Origin: Lentzea californiensis
GTDB lineage: Bacteria > Actinomycetota > Actinomycetes > Mycobacteriales > Pseudonocardiaceae
DNA length: 64,000 bases
Assembly (NCBI RefSeq): GCF_024648825.1
Contig: NZ_JANBBE010000005.1
Coordinates: 434,001-498,000 of the forward strand
Reading direction: 5' to 3'
The position numbers and the translations under genes were made by a program. Shown here piece after piece: positions 36,978 to 47,003 of this stretch. Position 1 is the stretch's first letter; every line of letters begins with the position of its first letter. Under the pieces are notes generated by a model. It was not told where the DNA came from, searched no databases, and saw only the letters and a program-made list of their open reading frames with translations.

Positions 36978-38683
36978 GTGGGGGGAGTCGAGTTCCGGCT
37001 GCTCGGAACTGTGGGGGCCTGGAGTGGGGACCAGGCCGTCCAGCTCGGGCACGGCCGAAGACGGTGTGTGCTGGCGGCGTTGCTGGTCGACGCGAACCAG
37101 GTGGTGTCGGCGGAGCAACTGCTGGAGCGGGCGTGGGGCGACGGCGTGCCGCAGCAGGGGCGCGACACGTTGTACACGTACCTTTCCCGGCTGCGGCACG
37201 TGTTCCGCGGACTGGACGTGGAGATCACGCGCAGGTCCGGCGGTTACGTGCTGGCGGTGGACCCGCAGGCCGTGGACCTGCACCGGTTCCACCGGTTGCT
37301 GGCGCACGGACGGGCCGAGGGCGGCCTCGCGGCACGCCTGGCGCTGTTCACCGGGCGGTGGCGCTGTGGCGGGGCGAGGCGTTCGCGGGGATGAGCACGC
37401 CGTGGCTCGACAACGTGCGCGAGAACCTCGAGAAGGAACGGTTCGGCGTCGAGCTGGACCGGGTGGACCTGCGGCTCGCGCTGGGCCTGCACGGCGAACT
37501 GGTGACCGAACTGGCCGCGGCGGTACGGGAGCACCCGTTGGACGAGCGGCTGACCAGTCAGTTCATGCTGGCGCTGTACCGGTCGGGGCGGCAGGCGGAA
37601 GCGCTCGCGGTCTACCAGGGGCTGCGCGACCGGCTGGCCGACGCGCTCGGTGTCGACCCGTTGCCCGAAGTGCAACGACTGCACACCGCGTTGCTGCGGC
37701 AGGGGCGCGAGGTGGCGTCACCGGTCGAGGTCCAGCCACCGGCACAGGTGCCCGGCGGTGTTCCGCACTTCGGCGGCCGGGCTGAGGCGTTGCGGGAGCT
37801 CGGCCGTCCGGTGTCGGTGATCGTGGGCACCGGTGGCGTGGGGAAGTCCGCGCTCGCCGCGCACTGGGCGCACCTGCACAGCGGCGACTTCCCCGACGGG
37901 CAGCTGTACGTGAACCTGCGCGGCTACGACGCCGCCGAGCCGATGACCGCTTCCGCCGCGCTGGAAGGGTTCCTGCGCGCGCTGGGGGTGGAGCGGATCC
38001 CGCCGGGTGTGGCCGAGCGGTCCGCGCTGTACCGCTCGGCACTGGCCGGGTCGCGGATGGTGGTGGTGCTGGACAACGCGCGGTCGGCCGACCAGGTGCG
38101 GCCGCTGCTGCCGGGCCGGGACGGCTGCGTCGTGCTGGTGACGAGCCAGGACGACCTGGCCGGGCTGGTGGTTCGCGACGGCGCGCACCGGATCACGTTG
38201 GGGCGCCTGACCGAATCGGAGGCGCTGGAGCTGCTGCGGCAGATGCTCGGCGCGGACCGGGTCGACGCGGAGTTCCCGGCGGCGGTCGAGCTGGCCCGGC
38301 GGTGCGCGGGACTGCCGCTCGCGTTGCGCGTCGCCGCGGAACGGCCGGCCGGGCTGGCGGACCTCGTGGCGGAGCTGAACGGCCTGGGTGACCTCGACGC
38401 GCTGGACGTGCCCGGCGACCCCGCCTCCTCGGTGCGCAGCGTGTTCTCGTGGTCCTACCGGGCGTTGCCGCTGCCGGCCGCACGGCTGTTCCGCCTGCTG
38501 GGGTGGCATCCCGGACCCGATCACAGCGCCGCGGCAGCCGCCGCGCTGGCCGGAGTGGACCTGCCCGCCGCGCGGCGGTTGCTGGACGTGCTCAGAGCCG
38601 CGCACCTGATCGAGCAGACCGCGCCGGACCGGTTCGTGATGCACGGCCTGTTGCGGCTGTACGCCCGCCAGCTCGGCGTGTGA
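36978..38683 (+). pseudogene. AfsR/SARP-type regulator with internal frameshift
   Basis: The GTG at 36978 begins an OmpR-like DNA-binding domain (VEFRLLGTVGAWSGDQAVQLGHGRRRCVLAALLVDANQVV) and the start of a BTAD domain up to about 37350. The frame then changes by -1 around 37349-37373 (near CCGGGCGG), and BTAD resumes as ALWRGEAFAGMSTPWLDNVRENLE, followed by an NB-ARC ATPase with Walker A GTGGVGKS and about 280 more residues to 38683. Full length would be about 568 aa. AfsR-like proteins activate antibiotic clusters. Sequencing error and genuine inactivation cannot be told apart here. TATCCC lies 6 nt before the GTG. Confidence 0.75.
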
Positions 38684-38830
38684 GTCGCGGGCGTTGCTGG
38701 TTGCGGTGGCCGGTTGCGAGGAGGCATTGGGGATCCACCTCGGCACCGGCCACCGCCTTGGTCACGACGACACCACAACGCTGCCGGCCGAACTCACCCG
38801 CGGCTGATCACGTGGAGCGCCGCGGCCGGG

Positions 38831-39280
38831 TCAGCACGCTTGCAGGCTGCCCCGCGTCGCGCCACTCGGGTTGAGGTCCAGCAAGGAGTCGCTGACCCAG
38901 CCCTGCACACCGGTCGTGGTGTCCCGCAGGTACGTCCACGTCCTGTACGTGATGCCGTTCCTGGTGACCGCGTCACCCACGGCGTAGCAGTGGTAGTCGA
39001 CGTTGTGGGTGAGCTGGCCTTGGCCGTCGGACGTGCACGAGGTGTGCGGGCCGCGGCGGATGTTGACGTTGCTGCCGTCGAAGAGCCGGCCGGTCCGCGA
39101 GTCCCGGTTGGTGTGCGAGTGGCCGGTGCACGCCATGATGCCGACGCTGGACTGGTCGGTGTCCGCGGCGCCCGTGGTGACGGGCAGCGGCTTTTCGTCC
39201 GCGGCACTCGCCGTTCCCACCAACGCGAGTGATGTCGAGGCCGCGAACAGCACGGCCGCGACAGCTGAGGAAATCTTCAC
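38831..39280 (-). CDS. Small secreted SH3-like protein
   Basis: 149 aa from a GTG with GAGGGGGGA upstream. Sec signal KISSAVAAVLFAASTSLALVGTASA, then a mature part of about 120 aa with SNVNIRRGPHTSCTS, which resembles bacterial SH3 domains, and four cysteines that may pair. GVQGWVSDSLLDLN matches the SH3_3 ending. Possibly binds cell wall. Convergent with the SARP gene. Confidence 0.72.
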   Translation of the reverse strand: MKISSAVAAVLFAASTSLALVGTASAADEKPLPVTTGAADTDQSSVGIMACTGHSHTNRDSRTGRLFDGSNVNIRRGPHTSCTSDGQGQLTHNVDYHCYAVGDAVTRNGITYRTWTYLRDTTTGVQGWVSDSLLDLNPSGATRGSLQAC

Positions 39281-39512
39281 GTTCGTCCCCCCTCAGGGTC
39301 GAAGTTGCTTGCGCTGCCGGAGTCTGCGCGATCGACCTTGCCCAAAACCTTGCGCAAAACCTTGAGCGGTGGCCGGTCGGCCGGCTTCAGCCCGCCCGTT
39401 TCGACGAACGTTCGACCTGTTCGATTCGTGAAACTGACGCGGGGTTGCCCTGCGGCCCGGTCAACCGATTGGCTTCGGTGAAGTCTTCTGGACGGCACAT
39501 CAGGAGGAATCC

Positions 39513-42500
39513 ATGCCGGTCTCACGGCGAGCGGTCATCAGCGCGGCCGGTGTTGTCGTCGTCGGCGGCGGTGTGGCGTCGCCGGGAGTCGCGTTCTCCG
39601 CGCCGGGCCGGGAAAAGACGGCGCGCAGTGAGGACTTCACCGGCGGGTGGCGTTTCGCGCTGGTCAACACCGACGGTGCGGAGGCGGGGGAGCCCGCTGT
39701 GAACGACCGGACGTGGCGTGATGTCACGTTGCCGCACGACTGGAGCATCGGCCTGGATCCCGTCGCCGGGCCGCACACGACGGCCGGCAGCGGGTTCCTG
39801 CCCGGCGGGACGGGCTGGTACCGCAAAACCTTCACGTTGCCGAGTTCGCTGGCGGGCAAGCGGGTGTCGATCGAGTTCGACGGCGTCTACATGGACGCGC
39901 GGGTCTACTTCGGCGGTCGTGAGGTCGCCTACCACCCTTACGGCTACACGGGTTTCGCCGTGGACCTCACCGGGCTGGCGCACACCGACGGCAAGACGCC
40001 GAACGTGATCTCCGTGAGGGCCCGCAACCAGGTGCCGAGCAGCCGCTGGTACTCAGGCAGCGGCATCCACCGCTCGGTGCGTCTGGTGGTCACCGACCCG
40101 GTCCACGTCGTCCGGCACGGGGTTTTCGTGACCACGCCTCAATTGGACCGTGAAACGGCCACCGTGCGCGTGGCGGTCACCGCCGTCAGTGAAGCGCGAG
40201 CCGAGCGGGCCACCGTCGTCGTGACGATCAGGGATGCGCGTGGGCGGCGGGTCGCCACTCGCAGTGCCCCGGCCGCTTTGGACGGCACACCCCTCACCAC
40301 GACGCTGGAGCTGCGGGTGCGCGACCCGCGGTTGTGGTCGATGCGCGACCCGTACCTGTACTCCGTGGAGACCCGCCTGGAGGTCGGTGGCCGGACGGTC
40401 GACACGACCACCACCCGGTCCGGTCTGCGCTGGTTCTCCTTCCACCCGGCCGACGGCTTCTCGCTCAACGGCGAGCGCGTCAAGCTGCGCGGCGTCAACC
40501 TGCACCACGACCTGGGCGCCCTGGGAGCGGCGTTCCACCGCGACGCCGCCGAACGGCAGTTGCGGCTGATGCTGTCCATGGGCGTCAACGCGCTGCGCAC
40601 CTCGCACAACCCGCCCGCACCCGATGTGGTCGAACTCTGCGACGAACTCGGCATCGTCATGATCGTCGAGGCGTTCGACTGCTGGCGCACACCGAAGAAC
40701 AAGTACGACTACGGCCGCTTCTTCGACCAGCACAGCGAGTCCGACATCAAGGAAATGGTGCACGCGGCCAAGAACTCGCCGTCGGTCGTGCTGTGGTCGA
40801 TCGGCAACGAGGTGTGGGACATGGGCACCGAGGCAGGTGTGCGGATCACCGAGCAGCTCATCGCACACGTGCGGTCGGTGGACACCACCCGGCCGGTCAC
40901 GATGGGCTCCGACCGGTACCGGACGGTGCCGGCGGACGGCTCGGCCAACGACCGCATCCTGCGGCTCCTCGACGGCATGGGGCTCAACTACAACACCGCC
41001 GGCGCGGTCGACGCGCTGCACGCGAAGTACCCGGACAAGTTCTTCTACGAGTCGGAGTCGGCCTCGTCGACGATGACCCGCGGCGTCTACGACCGCCCGG
41101 ACCTGCTGAACACGGGTCAGGACCACACGCCGGGCCGTCGCGGGATGTCCTCCTACGACAACAACCTGGCGTCGTGGACGATGAGCGGCGAGTACGCGCT
41201 GAAGAAAGATCGCGACCGGCCCTTCTTCGCCGGTCAGTTCCTGTGGACCGGCATCGACTACCTCGGCGAGCCGACCCCGTTCTGGGACGACTTCCCGGTG
41301 AAGTCCTCGTTCTTCGGTGCCGTCGACACGGCGGGCTTCCCCAAGGACCTCTACCACCTGTTCCGCTCCCAGTGGACCACTGAGCCCATGGTGCACCTGC
41401 TGCCGGTCGACTGGACGACGCACCGGCCGGGCGCACCGGTCGCCGTCCGGGTCCACAGCAACGTCGACACCGTCGAGCTGTTCCTCGACGGCAGGTCTCT
41501 CGGCGTGCGCCGGTTCGACCGCAAGACGACCGTCCACGGCGAGCCGTACCTGGAGACGACCGAACCGACCGGCGACGACCGGACCGTCGCCGGCGGACCG
41601 TTCCCCGGCAGCTACACCAGTCCCAACGGCAGCGCGGGCCACCTGTACCTGAGCTGGACGGTGCCGTTCCAGCCCGGCGAACTGGTCGCGATCGCCCGCC
41701 GCGGTGCCACCGAGGTCGCCCGCGACTCGGTGCGCACCGCCGGTGCGCCGGTCGCCGTCCTGCTCGACGCCGACCGCGACCGGATCGACGCGGACGGCCG
41801 GTCACTGTGCTTCGTCAGCGCCCGCGTGGTCGACGCACGCGGCGTGACCGTGCCCGACGCCGGTCACCTCATCCGGTTCGAAGTCGACGGTGGCCGGCTC
41901 GCCGGACTGGACAACGGCAGGCAGGAGAGCGGCGAGAACTACCAGTCCACCGCGCGCACCGCGTTCAACGGGCTCGCGCTCGCCATCGTGCGTGCCAACG
42001 GCCGTTCCGGACGGATTCGCGTCCGCGCAGTCTCCGACGGCCTGCGCACCGGCACGGCGACCGTGATCGCCGCGGGCCGCACTTCCCACTACGCAGCCAA
42101 TTTCCCGGAACCGATCTCGCCGGCGCCCGCTGCGCAGGCCTTTCCCCGCGCGGACGCGAGCTTCTCCGGAACGGCCACCGCCGTTCCCTCGGCGATGCTG
42201 GACGGCGATCCCGCCACCGGCTGGTCGACCTACTTCCGGCAGGAGGCCACCGCGCTGCTGCCCGAGATCAGCTCGGCCCACGAGACGGCCTGGGTATCGG
42301 TCGACTGGCACGACGAGCGGCGCTGCTCTGGCGTTCGAGCCAGTTTCACCACCGACAGCGCCCATTCCCGTCCCTCGGCGATCACGGTGAGCCGGTGGGA
42401 CGGCAGCGCTTTCGTCCCGGTTCAGGACATCCGGATCACCTGGACCGACAGGTCCGACGAGCCCACGTTGATCACTTTCGGCCCGGTGACCACGTCCCGG

Positions 42501-42581
42501 CTCCGGCTCGACCTGACCAGCGCCCACCCACGCACAGCCCGTGGCTTCCTCCGGCTGAGCCGACTGGAGTTCGAGGACTGA
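39513..42581 (+). CDS. Secreted GH2-family glycosidase with C-terminal F5/8-type module
   Basis: 1022 aa. Tat-like signal SRRAVISAAGVVVVGGGVASPG. GH2 order is intact: sugar-binding jelly roll (about 40-200, LPHDWSIG), immunoglobulin-like domain (about 205-310), TIM barrel with acid/base E433 in SIGNEVWD and probable nucleophile E515 in YESESAS, then DUF4982/Big-like domains and a discoidin-like module from about 890. Likely a beta-galactosidase or related enzyme on plant or microbial polysaccharide. GAGGAAT before the ATG. No CebR-like site is seen upstream. Confidence 0.88.
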   Translation: MPVSRRAVISAAGVVVVGGGVASPGVAFSAPGREKTARSEDFTGGWRFALVNTDGAEAGEPAVNDRTWRDVTLPHDWSIGLDPVAGPHTTAGSGFLPGGTGWYRKTFTLPSSLAGKRVSIEFDGVYMDARVYFGGREVAYHPYGYTGFAVDLTGLAHTDGKTPNVISVRARNQVPSSRWYSGSGIHRSVRLVVTDPVHVVRHGVFVTTPQLDRETATVRVAVTAVSEARAERATVVVTIRDARGRRVATRSAPAALDGTPLTTTLELRVRDPRLWSMRDPYLYSVETRLEVGGRTVDTTTTRSGLRWFSFHPADGFSLNGERVKLRGVNLHHDLGALGAAFHRDAAERQLRLMLSMGVNALRTSHNPPAPDVVELCDELGIVMIVEAFDCWRTPKNKYDYGRFFDQHSESDIKEMVHAAKNSPSVVLWSIGNEVWDMGTEAGVRITEQLIAHVRSVDTTRPVTMGSDRYRTVPADGSANDRILRLLDGMGLNYNTAGAVDALHAKYPDKFFYESESASSTMTRGVYDRPDLLNTGQDHTPGRRGMSSYDNNLASWTMSGEYALKKDRDRPFFAGQFLWTGIDYLGEPTPFWDDFPVKSSFFGAVDTAGFPKDLYHLFRSQWTTEPMVHLLPVDWTTHRPGAPVAVRVHSNVDTVELFLDGRSLGVRRFDRKTTVHGEPYLETTEPTGDDRTVAGGPFPGSYTSPNGSAGHLYLSWTVPFQPGELVAIARRGATEVARDSVRTAGAPVAVLLDADRDRIDADGRSLCFVSARVVDARGVTVPDAGHLIRFEVDGGRLAGLDNGRQESGENYQSTARTAFNGLALAIVRANGRSGRIRVRAVSDGLRTGTATVIAAGRTSHYAANFPEPISPAPAAQAFPRADASFSGTATAVPSAMLDGDPATGWSTYFRQEATALLPEISSAHETAWVSVDWHDERRCSGVRASFTTDSAHSRPSAITVSRWDGSAFVPVQDIRITWTDRSDEPTLITFGPVTTSRLRLDLTSAHPRTARGFLRLSRLEFED

Positions 42582-42586
42582 ACGGT

Positions 42587-42606
42587 GTTCGCCGTGAGTG
42601 GCGAAC
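42587..42606. terminator. Hairpin between convergent GH2 and FAD monooxygenase genes
   Basis: Arms GTTCGCC / GGCGAAC, loop GTGAGT, 6 bp after the GH2 stop and just before the convergent gene end. Confidence 0.6.
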
Positions 42607-42619
42607 CTCTTGGCGACAG

Positions 42620-43870
42620 TTAGACGAGATGTCCGTCGGGCCGCACGAGTCCCTCGTCGGTTCGGACGTGATCCCCGGTGCGCAGCCGTGCGAAAAGCGT
42701 GCCGCCGTCCGGTAGCGGCTGGTCACGCACACGCCTGCCGGTGGTGTAGGCGACGTCCAGGCCGGACAGCCGCTCGGCGAGAACCTCGGACATGTCCGGC
42801 GCGGACGCGATCAGTTCGCTGACGACCGCTCGCAACGCCTGCCCTTCCGCTGAGTACGCCGTGATCAAAGCGGTCTGCGCCCTGGTGTTCCGGAGCAGGT
42901 CCGCGCCCACCGGGTGCCGTTCGGAGTGGTAGGTGTCGAGCAGTGCGTCGTCCGCGCGGCCGGTGACGACGGCGGCGAGTTTCCAGCCGAGGTTGTGCGC
43001 GTCCTGGATGCCGGCGTTCATGCCGACTCCGCCGGTCGGGAAGTGCATGTGCGCGGCGTCTCCTGCCAGCAGGACGTGGCCGGACCGGTAGGCGGCGGCC
43101 TGCCGGGTGGCGTTGCCGAAGCGCGACAACCACTTCGGGTCGCGCATGCCGAAGTCGGTACCCGCGATCGCCTTGACGGTGGCGCGCAGCTCGTCCAACG
43201 TCAGCTCGCCGGGCCACTCAGGGCGGTTGGTGGCCGGGTCGCCGCCGACGATCCGGTGCACGCCACCCGGCAGCGGCACGACCATCAGACCACCGTCGGG
43301 GCCTGTGATGCTCGCGAACCCACGCTCGGGCGGTGCGTCGAGGACGACGTCGCCGAGCCAGCCCCACGTCGTGGCGTCGGTGCCGGGGAAGTCGATGCCC
43401 GCGGCCTCCCGCACGACGCTGCGCGTGCCGTCGCAGCCGACCACGAAGCGTCCGGCGACGATCTCGCCATCAGCCAGTTCGACTCCTTCAGGAGCCAGGT
43501 CCACCACCCGGCAGCCGCGTCTCACCGCCGCGCCCGTGCCGACGGCGCGCTGTTCGAGCAGTTCCTCGGTGCGGGCCTGGGGCAATGCCAGCGTGAACGG
43601 GTAGGGCGTGTCCAGCACGGAGAAGTCCATGCGGTCGGGCAGTCCGCCGAAGTGCCCGTTCGGGATGCGGATGCCCTCCGCGAGGAACGGCTCCGCCACT
43701 CCGCGGCAGTCGAGGACCTCGATCGTGCGGGGGTGGATCGTGAGCGCCTTGGAGTTCTCGTCCCGCCGCGGCCGCGTTTCCAGCACCACGACCGAGGCCC
43801 CTCCGAGCCGCAGCTCTCCTGCCAGCCAGAGCCCGGTGGGCCCCGCTCCCACGATGACGACGTCGTGCAC
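42620..43870 (-). CDS. FAD-dependent aromatic hydroxylase-like monooxygenase
   Basis: 416 aa, class A flavoprotein monooxygenase (PHBH fold). GAGPTGLWLAGELRLGG binds ADP-ribose; VVGCDGTRSVVREAAGIDFPG is the DG motif and VLLAGDAAHMHFPTGGVGMNAGIQDAHNLGWKLA the GD motif. Closest in style to rifampicin/tetracycline-inactivating and polyketide hydroxylases; relatives usually run 470-500 aa, so the C-terminal thioredoxin-like part is short. GTG start. Divergent TetR with perfect palindromic operators suggests induction by its own substrate. Confidence 0.83.
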   Translation of the reverse strand: MHDVVIVGAGPTGLWLAGELRLGGASVVVLETRPRRDENSKALTIHPRTIEVLDCRGVAEPFLAEGIRIPNGHFGGLPDRMDFSVLDTPYPFTLALPQARTEELLEQRAVGTGAAVRRGCRVVDLAPEGVELADGEIVAGRFVVGCDGTRSVVREAAGIDFPGTDATTWGWLGDVVLDAPPERGFASITGPDGGLMVVPLPGGVHRIVGGDPATNRPEWPGELTLDELRATVKAIAGTDFGMRDPKWLSRFGNATRQAAAYRSGHVLLAGDAAHMHFPTGGVGMNAGIQDAHNLGWKLAAVVTGRADDALLDTYHSERHPVGADLLRNTRAQTALITAYSAEGQALRAVVSELIASAPDMSEVLAERLSGLDVAYTTGRRVRDQPLPDGGTLFARLRTGDHVRTDEGLVRPDGHLV

Positions 43871-43881
43871 GACTCTCTCCC

Positions 43882-43931
43882 TTGGTCACTGACCAACGCT
43901 TCGCGGTCGAGTAGACTAGGTCAGTGACCAA
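43882..43931. promoter_or_regulatory. Paired TetR operators
   Basis: Perfect 15-bp palindrome TTGGTCACTGACCAA at 43882-43896 and a second site GGTCAGTGACCAA at 43919-43931, which covers the TetR start codon. A -10-like TAGACT (43912-43917) lies between. Confidence 0.82.
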
Positions 43932-44493
43932 GAGTCAAGCGGACGTGGTGCGGACCGCGCTGGAGATCCTCGACGAGCGCGGCGCCGAGGCGGTGTCGAT
44001 GCGCGCCATCGCGCAAAAGCTCGACGTGCGGATGAACACCGTCCTCTGGCACGTCAAGACCAAGGCGCGGCTGGAAGAGCTGATGGCCGACGCGATCGTC
44101 GCCGGCGTCTCCCTCGACGGCCTGCCGGAGGACTGGCGCGACCGCGCCGCCGGGATCGCACGCCGCTACCGGCAGGCGCTGCTGGCACACCGCGACGGCG
44201 CCGCTGTCGTGGCGGGCACCTACGCCGCGGAACCGGCCACTTTGGACATGGCGGAAGCGCTCGTCGCCGCACTGCTGGACGGCGGACTGTCCACTCGTGA
44301 CGCCGCGTGGACGTGCTGGAGCGTCATCTACTTCATGCTCGGGCTGGCGCAGGAGGAGCAGGCGCTGCCTCACGGCTCGGGCGAGCTCGCCGTCGGGGGG
44401 CGGCCGTCGCTGGAGCGCGTTCTTCCGTTCCTCGCCGAGGAGTCGTTCGACGCGCGGTTCGAGTTCGGGATCGCCAAGCTGCTCGCTCAGTGA
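43924..44493 (+). CDS. TetR-family repressor with TetR_C-like ligand domain
   Basis: 189 aa, GTG start inside operator 2, TAGACT 6 nt upstream (leaderless). HTH: EAVSMRAIAQKLDVRMNTVLWHVKTKARLEELMADAI, the LxVxxxxLxxHVxxK pattern of tetracycline-repressor-type members. Divergent from the FAD monooxygenase. Ligand probably an aromatic polyketide-like molecule, by analogy only. Confidence 0.87.
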   Translation: MTKSQADVVRTALEILDERGAEAVSMRAIAQKLDVRMNTVLWHVKTKARLEELMADAIVAGVSLDGLPEDWRDRAAGIARRYRQALLAHRDGAAVVAGTYAAEPATLDMAEALVAALLDGGLSTRDAAWTCWSVIYFMLGLAQEEQALPHGSGELAVGGRPSLERVLPFLAEESFDARFEFGIAKLLAQ

Positions 44494-44529
44494 GATCAGC
44501 GCGGCCTGCAAGGTGCTGGAGTCCGTGCT

Positions 44530-44550
44530 ATACCTCGTATTCAGAGGTAT
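44530..44550. promoter_or_regulatory. Inverted repeat upstream of cluster B gntR
   Basis: ATACCTC-gtattca-GAGGTAT, 7-bp perfect arms, AT-rich against its surroundings, 131 bp before the GntR start. A direct repeat of GTAACA follows near 44629 and 44640. Candidate GntR operator. Confidence 0.5.
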
Positions 44551-44680
44551 CGGCCTGTTTTGCGGGAGTCCACATGGTGGACTGGCGTAGCGGCCGCCTT
44601 TTGCCTGCTCGCCGCCCTGACCAGGCGGCGTAACACGAGCGTAACAAACTGATCGTCTCGTCCCGTCCATGCTGTGGGCT

Positions 44681-45415
44681 ATGAGCAGCAGCCCGCGACC
44701 AGCGCGGCGGTTGCGCGCCGACCGGGCGCGCCAAGCCGCGGACGTCATCCGCCAGCAGGTGGTGCGCCGTGCCTTCCCGGACGGCGTGCTGCCCGACGAA
44801 CGGTTCCTCGCCGCCGAGTTCTCGGTGTCGCGCAACAGCATTCGCGAGGCGCTGGACCTTTTGCGCGAGGAAGGGCTCGTCGAGCGGCTACCCGGTGTCG
44901 GCACGGTGGTCGTGGCGCACAAGGTCGAGCACGGGCTGAACCAGTTGATGGGACTCGCGGAAACCCTGCACGAACAAGGGGAAGTCACCAACGACGTGCG
45001 GGCGGCGACCGTGATCCGGGCGCCTTCGTCGGTGGCGCAACGACTCCGGCTCCCACTCGACGCCTCGGTGGTGTACGTGGAGCGGTTGCGACGGCTCAAC
45101 GGGCTGCCGTTGTCGCTGGACCTGACGTACCTCGCGCTGGACGTGGGGGAGCGGGTGCTCGGTGAGGACCTCGTCAACCGCGACATCTTCTCGCTGATCG
45201 AGCAGACCTGCGGGCAGCGGCTCGGCACCGCGGCGGTGACGCTGGAGGCGGTGAACGCCGACCTGCACTCCGCGACCGTGCTGGAGGTGCCACGCGGGTC
45301 GGCGCTGATGGTCGTGGAACGGCTCAGCCACTTCGCGGACGGCCGGCCGGTCGACCTCGAGTTCATCCGCATGCGCGGCGACCGCCTGACCATGCGCGCG
45401 GAGATCTGCCGCTAA
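44681..45415 (+). CDS. GntR/HutC-family regulator of cluster B
   Basis: 244 aa. N-terminal GntR HTH (DGVLPDERFLAAEFSVSRNSIREALDLLREEGLVERLPGVGTVV) and a C-terminal UTRA-type ligand domain (VYVERLRRLNGLPLSLDLTYLAL). An in-frame ATG at 44669 is an alternative. Forty-one bp before the ferredoxin gene on the same strand, so it probably heads and regulates the organosulfur operon. Confidence 0.85.
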   Translation: MSSSPRPARRLRADRARQAADVIRQQVVRRAFPDGVLPDERFLAAEFSVSRNSIREALDLLREEGLVERLPGVGTVVVAHKVEHGLNQLMGLAETLHEQGEVTNDVRAATVIRAPSSVAQRLRLPLDASVVYVERLRRLNGLPLSLDLTYLALDVGERVLGEDLVNRDIFSLIEQTCGQRLGTAAVTLEAVNADLHSATVLEVPRGSALMVVERLSHFADGRPVDLEFIRMRGDRLTMRAEICR

Positions 45416-45456
45416 CAAAACCTCATGATTCCCACCACATCTCCTGGAGTTGAGTC

Positions 45457-45684
45457 ATGGCTCTGGTCAACAACCGTGCCGACGTACCGGTCACGATCAA
45501 CGAATCCAAGTGCATCGACGGCTGCCGGCTGTGCGTCGACATGTGCCCGCTCGACTCGCTGTCGATCAACCCCGAGACCGGCAAGGCGCACATGCACGTC
45601 GACGAGTGCTGGTACTGCGGCCCGTGCGCCGCTCGCTGCCCCACGGGTGCGGTGACCATCAACATGCCCTACCTCCTGCGGTGA
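45457..45684 (+). CDS. AprB-like two-[4Fe-4S] ferredoxin
   Basis: 75 aa. CIDGCRLCVDMCP and CWYCGPCAARCP, the second following HVDEC as in AprB (CWECYSC-type), and the tail GAVTINMPYLLR also matches the AprB ending. ATG with GGAG upstream. Separated from its flavoprotein partner by the three transporter genes, unlike cluster A where the two overlap. Confidence 0.87.
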   Translation: MALVNNRADVPVTINESKCIDGCRLCVDMCPLDSLSINPETGKAHMHVDECWYCGPCAARCPTGAVTINMPYLLR

Positions 45685-45695
45685 AGGGAAAAACG

Positions 45696-47003
45696 GTGAA
45701 GCGCGCAGTTCTCGCGTCCGTCCTCCTGCTCGCCGCCTGCGGCACGGGTGAGGCGGCGTCCGGCGACGAGGTGCCGGTCGTCATCGGGTACCAGTCCAAG
45801 ACGATCAACACGGTCACCGCGGGCACGTTGCTGCGGGACAAGGGGTTCTTCGAGCAACGGCTCGCCGAGCTCGGCAAGAAGACGGGCAAGACCTACAGGG
45901 TGGCGTGGCAGGACTACGACACGGGCGCGCCGATCACCGCCCAGATGATCGCCGGCAAGATCGACATCGGGTCCATGGGCGACTACCCCCTGCTGATCAA
46001 CGGGTCGCGCACGCAGAAGCAGGGCGACCAGGGCACCCGGATGGTCGCGGTCACCGGGTACAACGCCCGCGGCGCGCTGAACATGGTCGTGGTGCCGCGC
46101 GGTTCGCAGGCCAGGACGCTCGCGGACCTGAGCGGGCAGAAGGTGTCCGCGAGCGTGGGCTCTGCCGGGCACGGCACGCTGGTGCGGGCGCTGGGGGACA
46201 CCCGGGTGACGGTGGAGAACCAGCAGCCGTCGGTCGGTGCCTCGGCGCTGCAGTCGGGCAACGTCGCCGCGCTCGCGCAGTTCGTGGCCTGGCCGGGCCA
46301 GCTCGTGTTCGCCGAGCAGGCCGAGCTGCTCTACGACGGCGCGGCGCTGAACCTGCCGACGTTGCACGGCACGGTCGTCCGCAACCCGTTCGCCCGGCAG
46401 CAACCCGAGGTGCTGCGGGAGTTCCTGCGGGCACAGCTCGACGCGACGAAGTTCCTGCACGGGCAACCCCTGCAGGCCGCCGAGATCGTCGCGAAGGCGA
46501 CCGGGCTGCCGGTGGAGGTCGTGTACCTCTACAACGGACCGAACGGCATCGCGACCTTCGACCTGTCGCTCAAGTCCGTGCTGCGCGGGGCCTTGAAGGA
46601 GGACGTGCCGTTCCTGAAGTCGATCGGGAACATCGACGAGCTCGACGTGGACCGGTTCATCGACGACAAGCCGCTGCGGGACGTCCTGGAACCGACGGAG
46701 GAGCTGACGAACCCGGCCTCGCTGGGCGGTGACCCGAAGACGGCGAGCGAGGTGTGGTTCGACGGAGCCGAACCGGAGCCCGTGGCGTCGCCGACCGCGT
46801 TGTTGGAGCTGGTGCGCGACAGTGGGACGAAGCTGCGGGTCGCGTACGTGCCGGATGCGGAAACGGGCACGCGGTGGTTCGCCGAGCACGCGCACTGGGT
46901 GCGGTCCGGTGCCGAGTTGCTGCCGTTCACGACGGAGGCGGCCGCGGCGAAGCGCGGTGCGGTGCTGACGTTCCAACAGGCGCTCGACTCGGTGGAGCGG
47001 TGA
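45696..47003 (+). CDS. Substrate-binding lipoprotein with NosL-like C-terminal extension
   Basis: 435 aa; GTG at 45696 after AAGGGA, with an in-frame GTG at 45681 overlapping the ferredoxin stop as an alternative. Lipobox LLLAAC near residue 15. Residues 25-330 are a SsuA/TauA-type binding domain ([43 protein letters not shown]). Residues about 350-435 form an extra part ([32 protein letters not shown]) that resembles NosL, a copper-delivery domain family. Unusual for an importer and a sign of a metal or redox link. Confidence 0.82.
   Translation: MKRAVLASVLLLAACGTGEAASGDEVPVVIGYQSKTINTVTAGTLLRDKGFFEQRLAELGKKTGKTYRVAWQDYDTGAPITAQMIAGKIDIGSMGDYPLLINGSRTQKQGDQGTRMVAVTGYNARGALNMVVVPRGSQARTLADLSGQKVSASVGSAGHGTLVRALGDTRVTVENQQPSVGASALQSGNVAALAQFVAWPGQLVFAEQAELLYDGAALNLPTLHGTVVRNPFARQQPEVLREFLRAQLDATKFLHGQPLQAAEIVAKATGLPVEVVYLYNGPNGIATFDLSLKSVLRGALKEDVPFLKSIGNIDELDVDRFIDDKPLRDVLEPTEELTNPASLGGDPKTASEVWFDGAEPEPVASPTALLELVRDSGTKLRVAYVPDAETGTRWFAEHAHWVRSGAELLPFTTEAAAAKRGAVLTFQQALDSVER

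Noticed and set aside
39342-39365. Direct repeat AAAACCTTG upstream of the GH2 gene
   Set aside because: Two short copies only, with no symmetry or match to a known site; could be chance.
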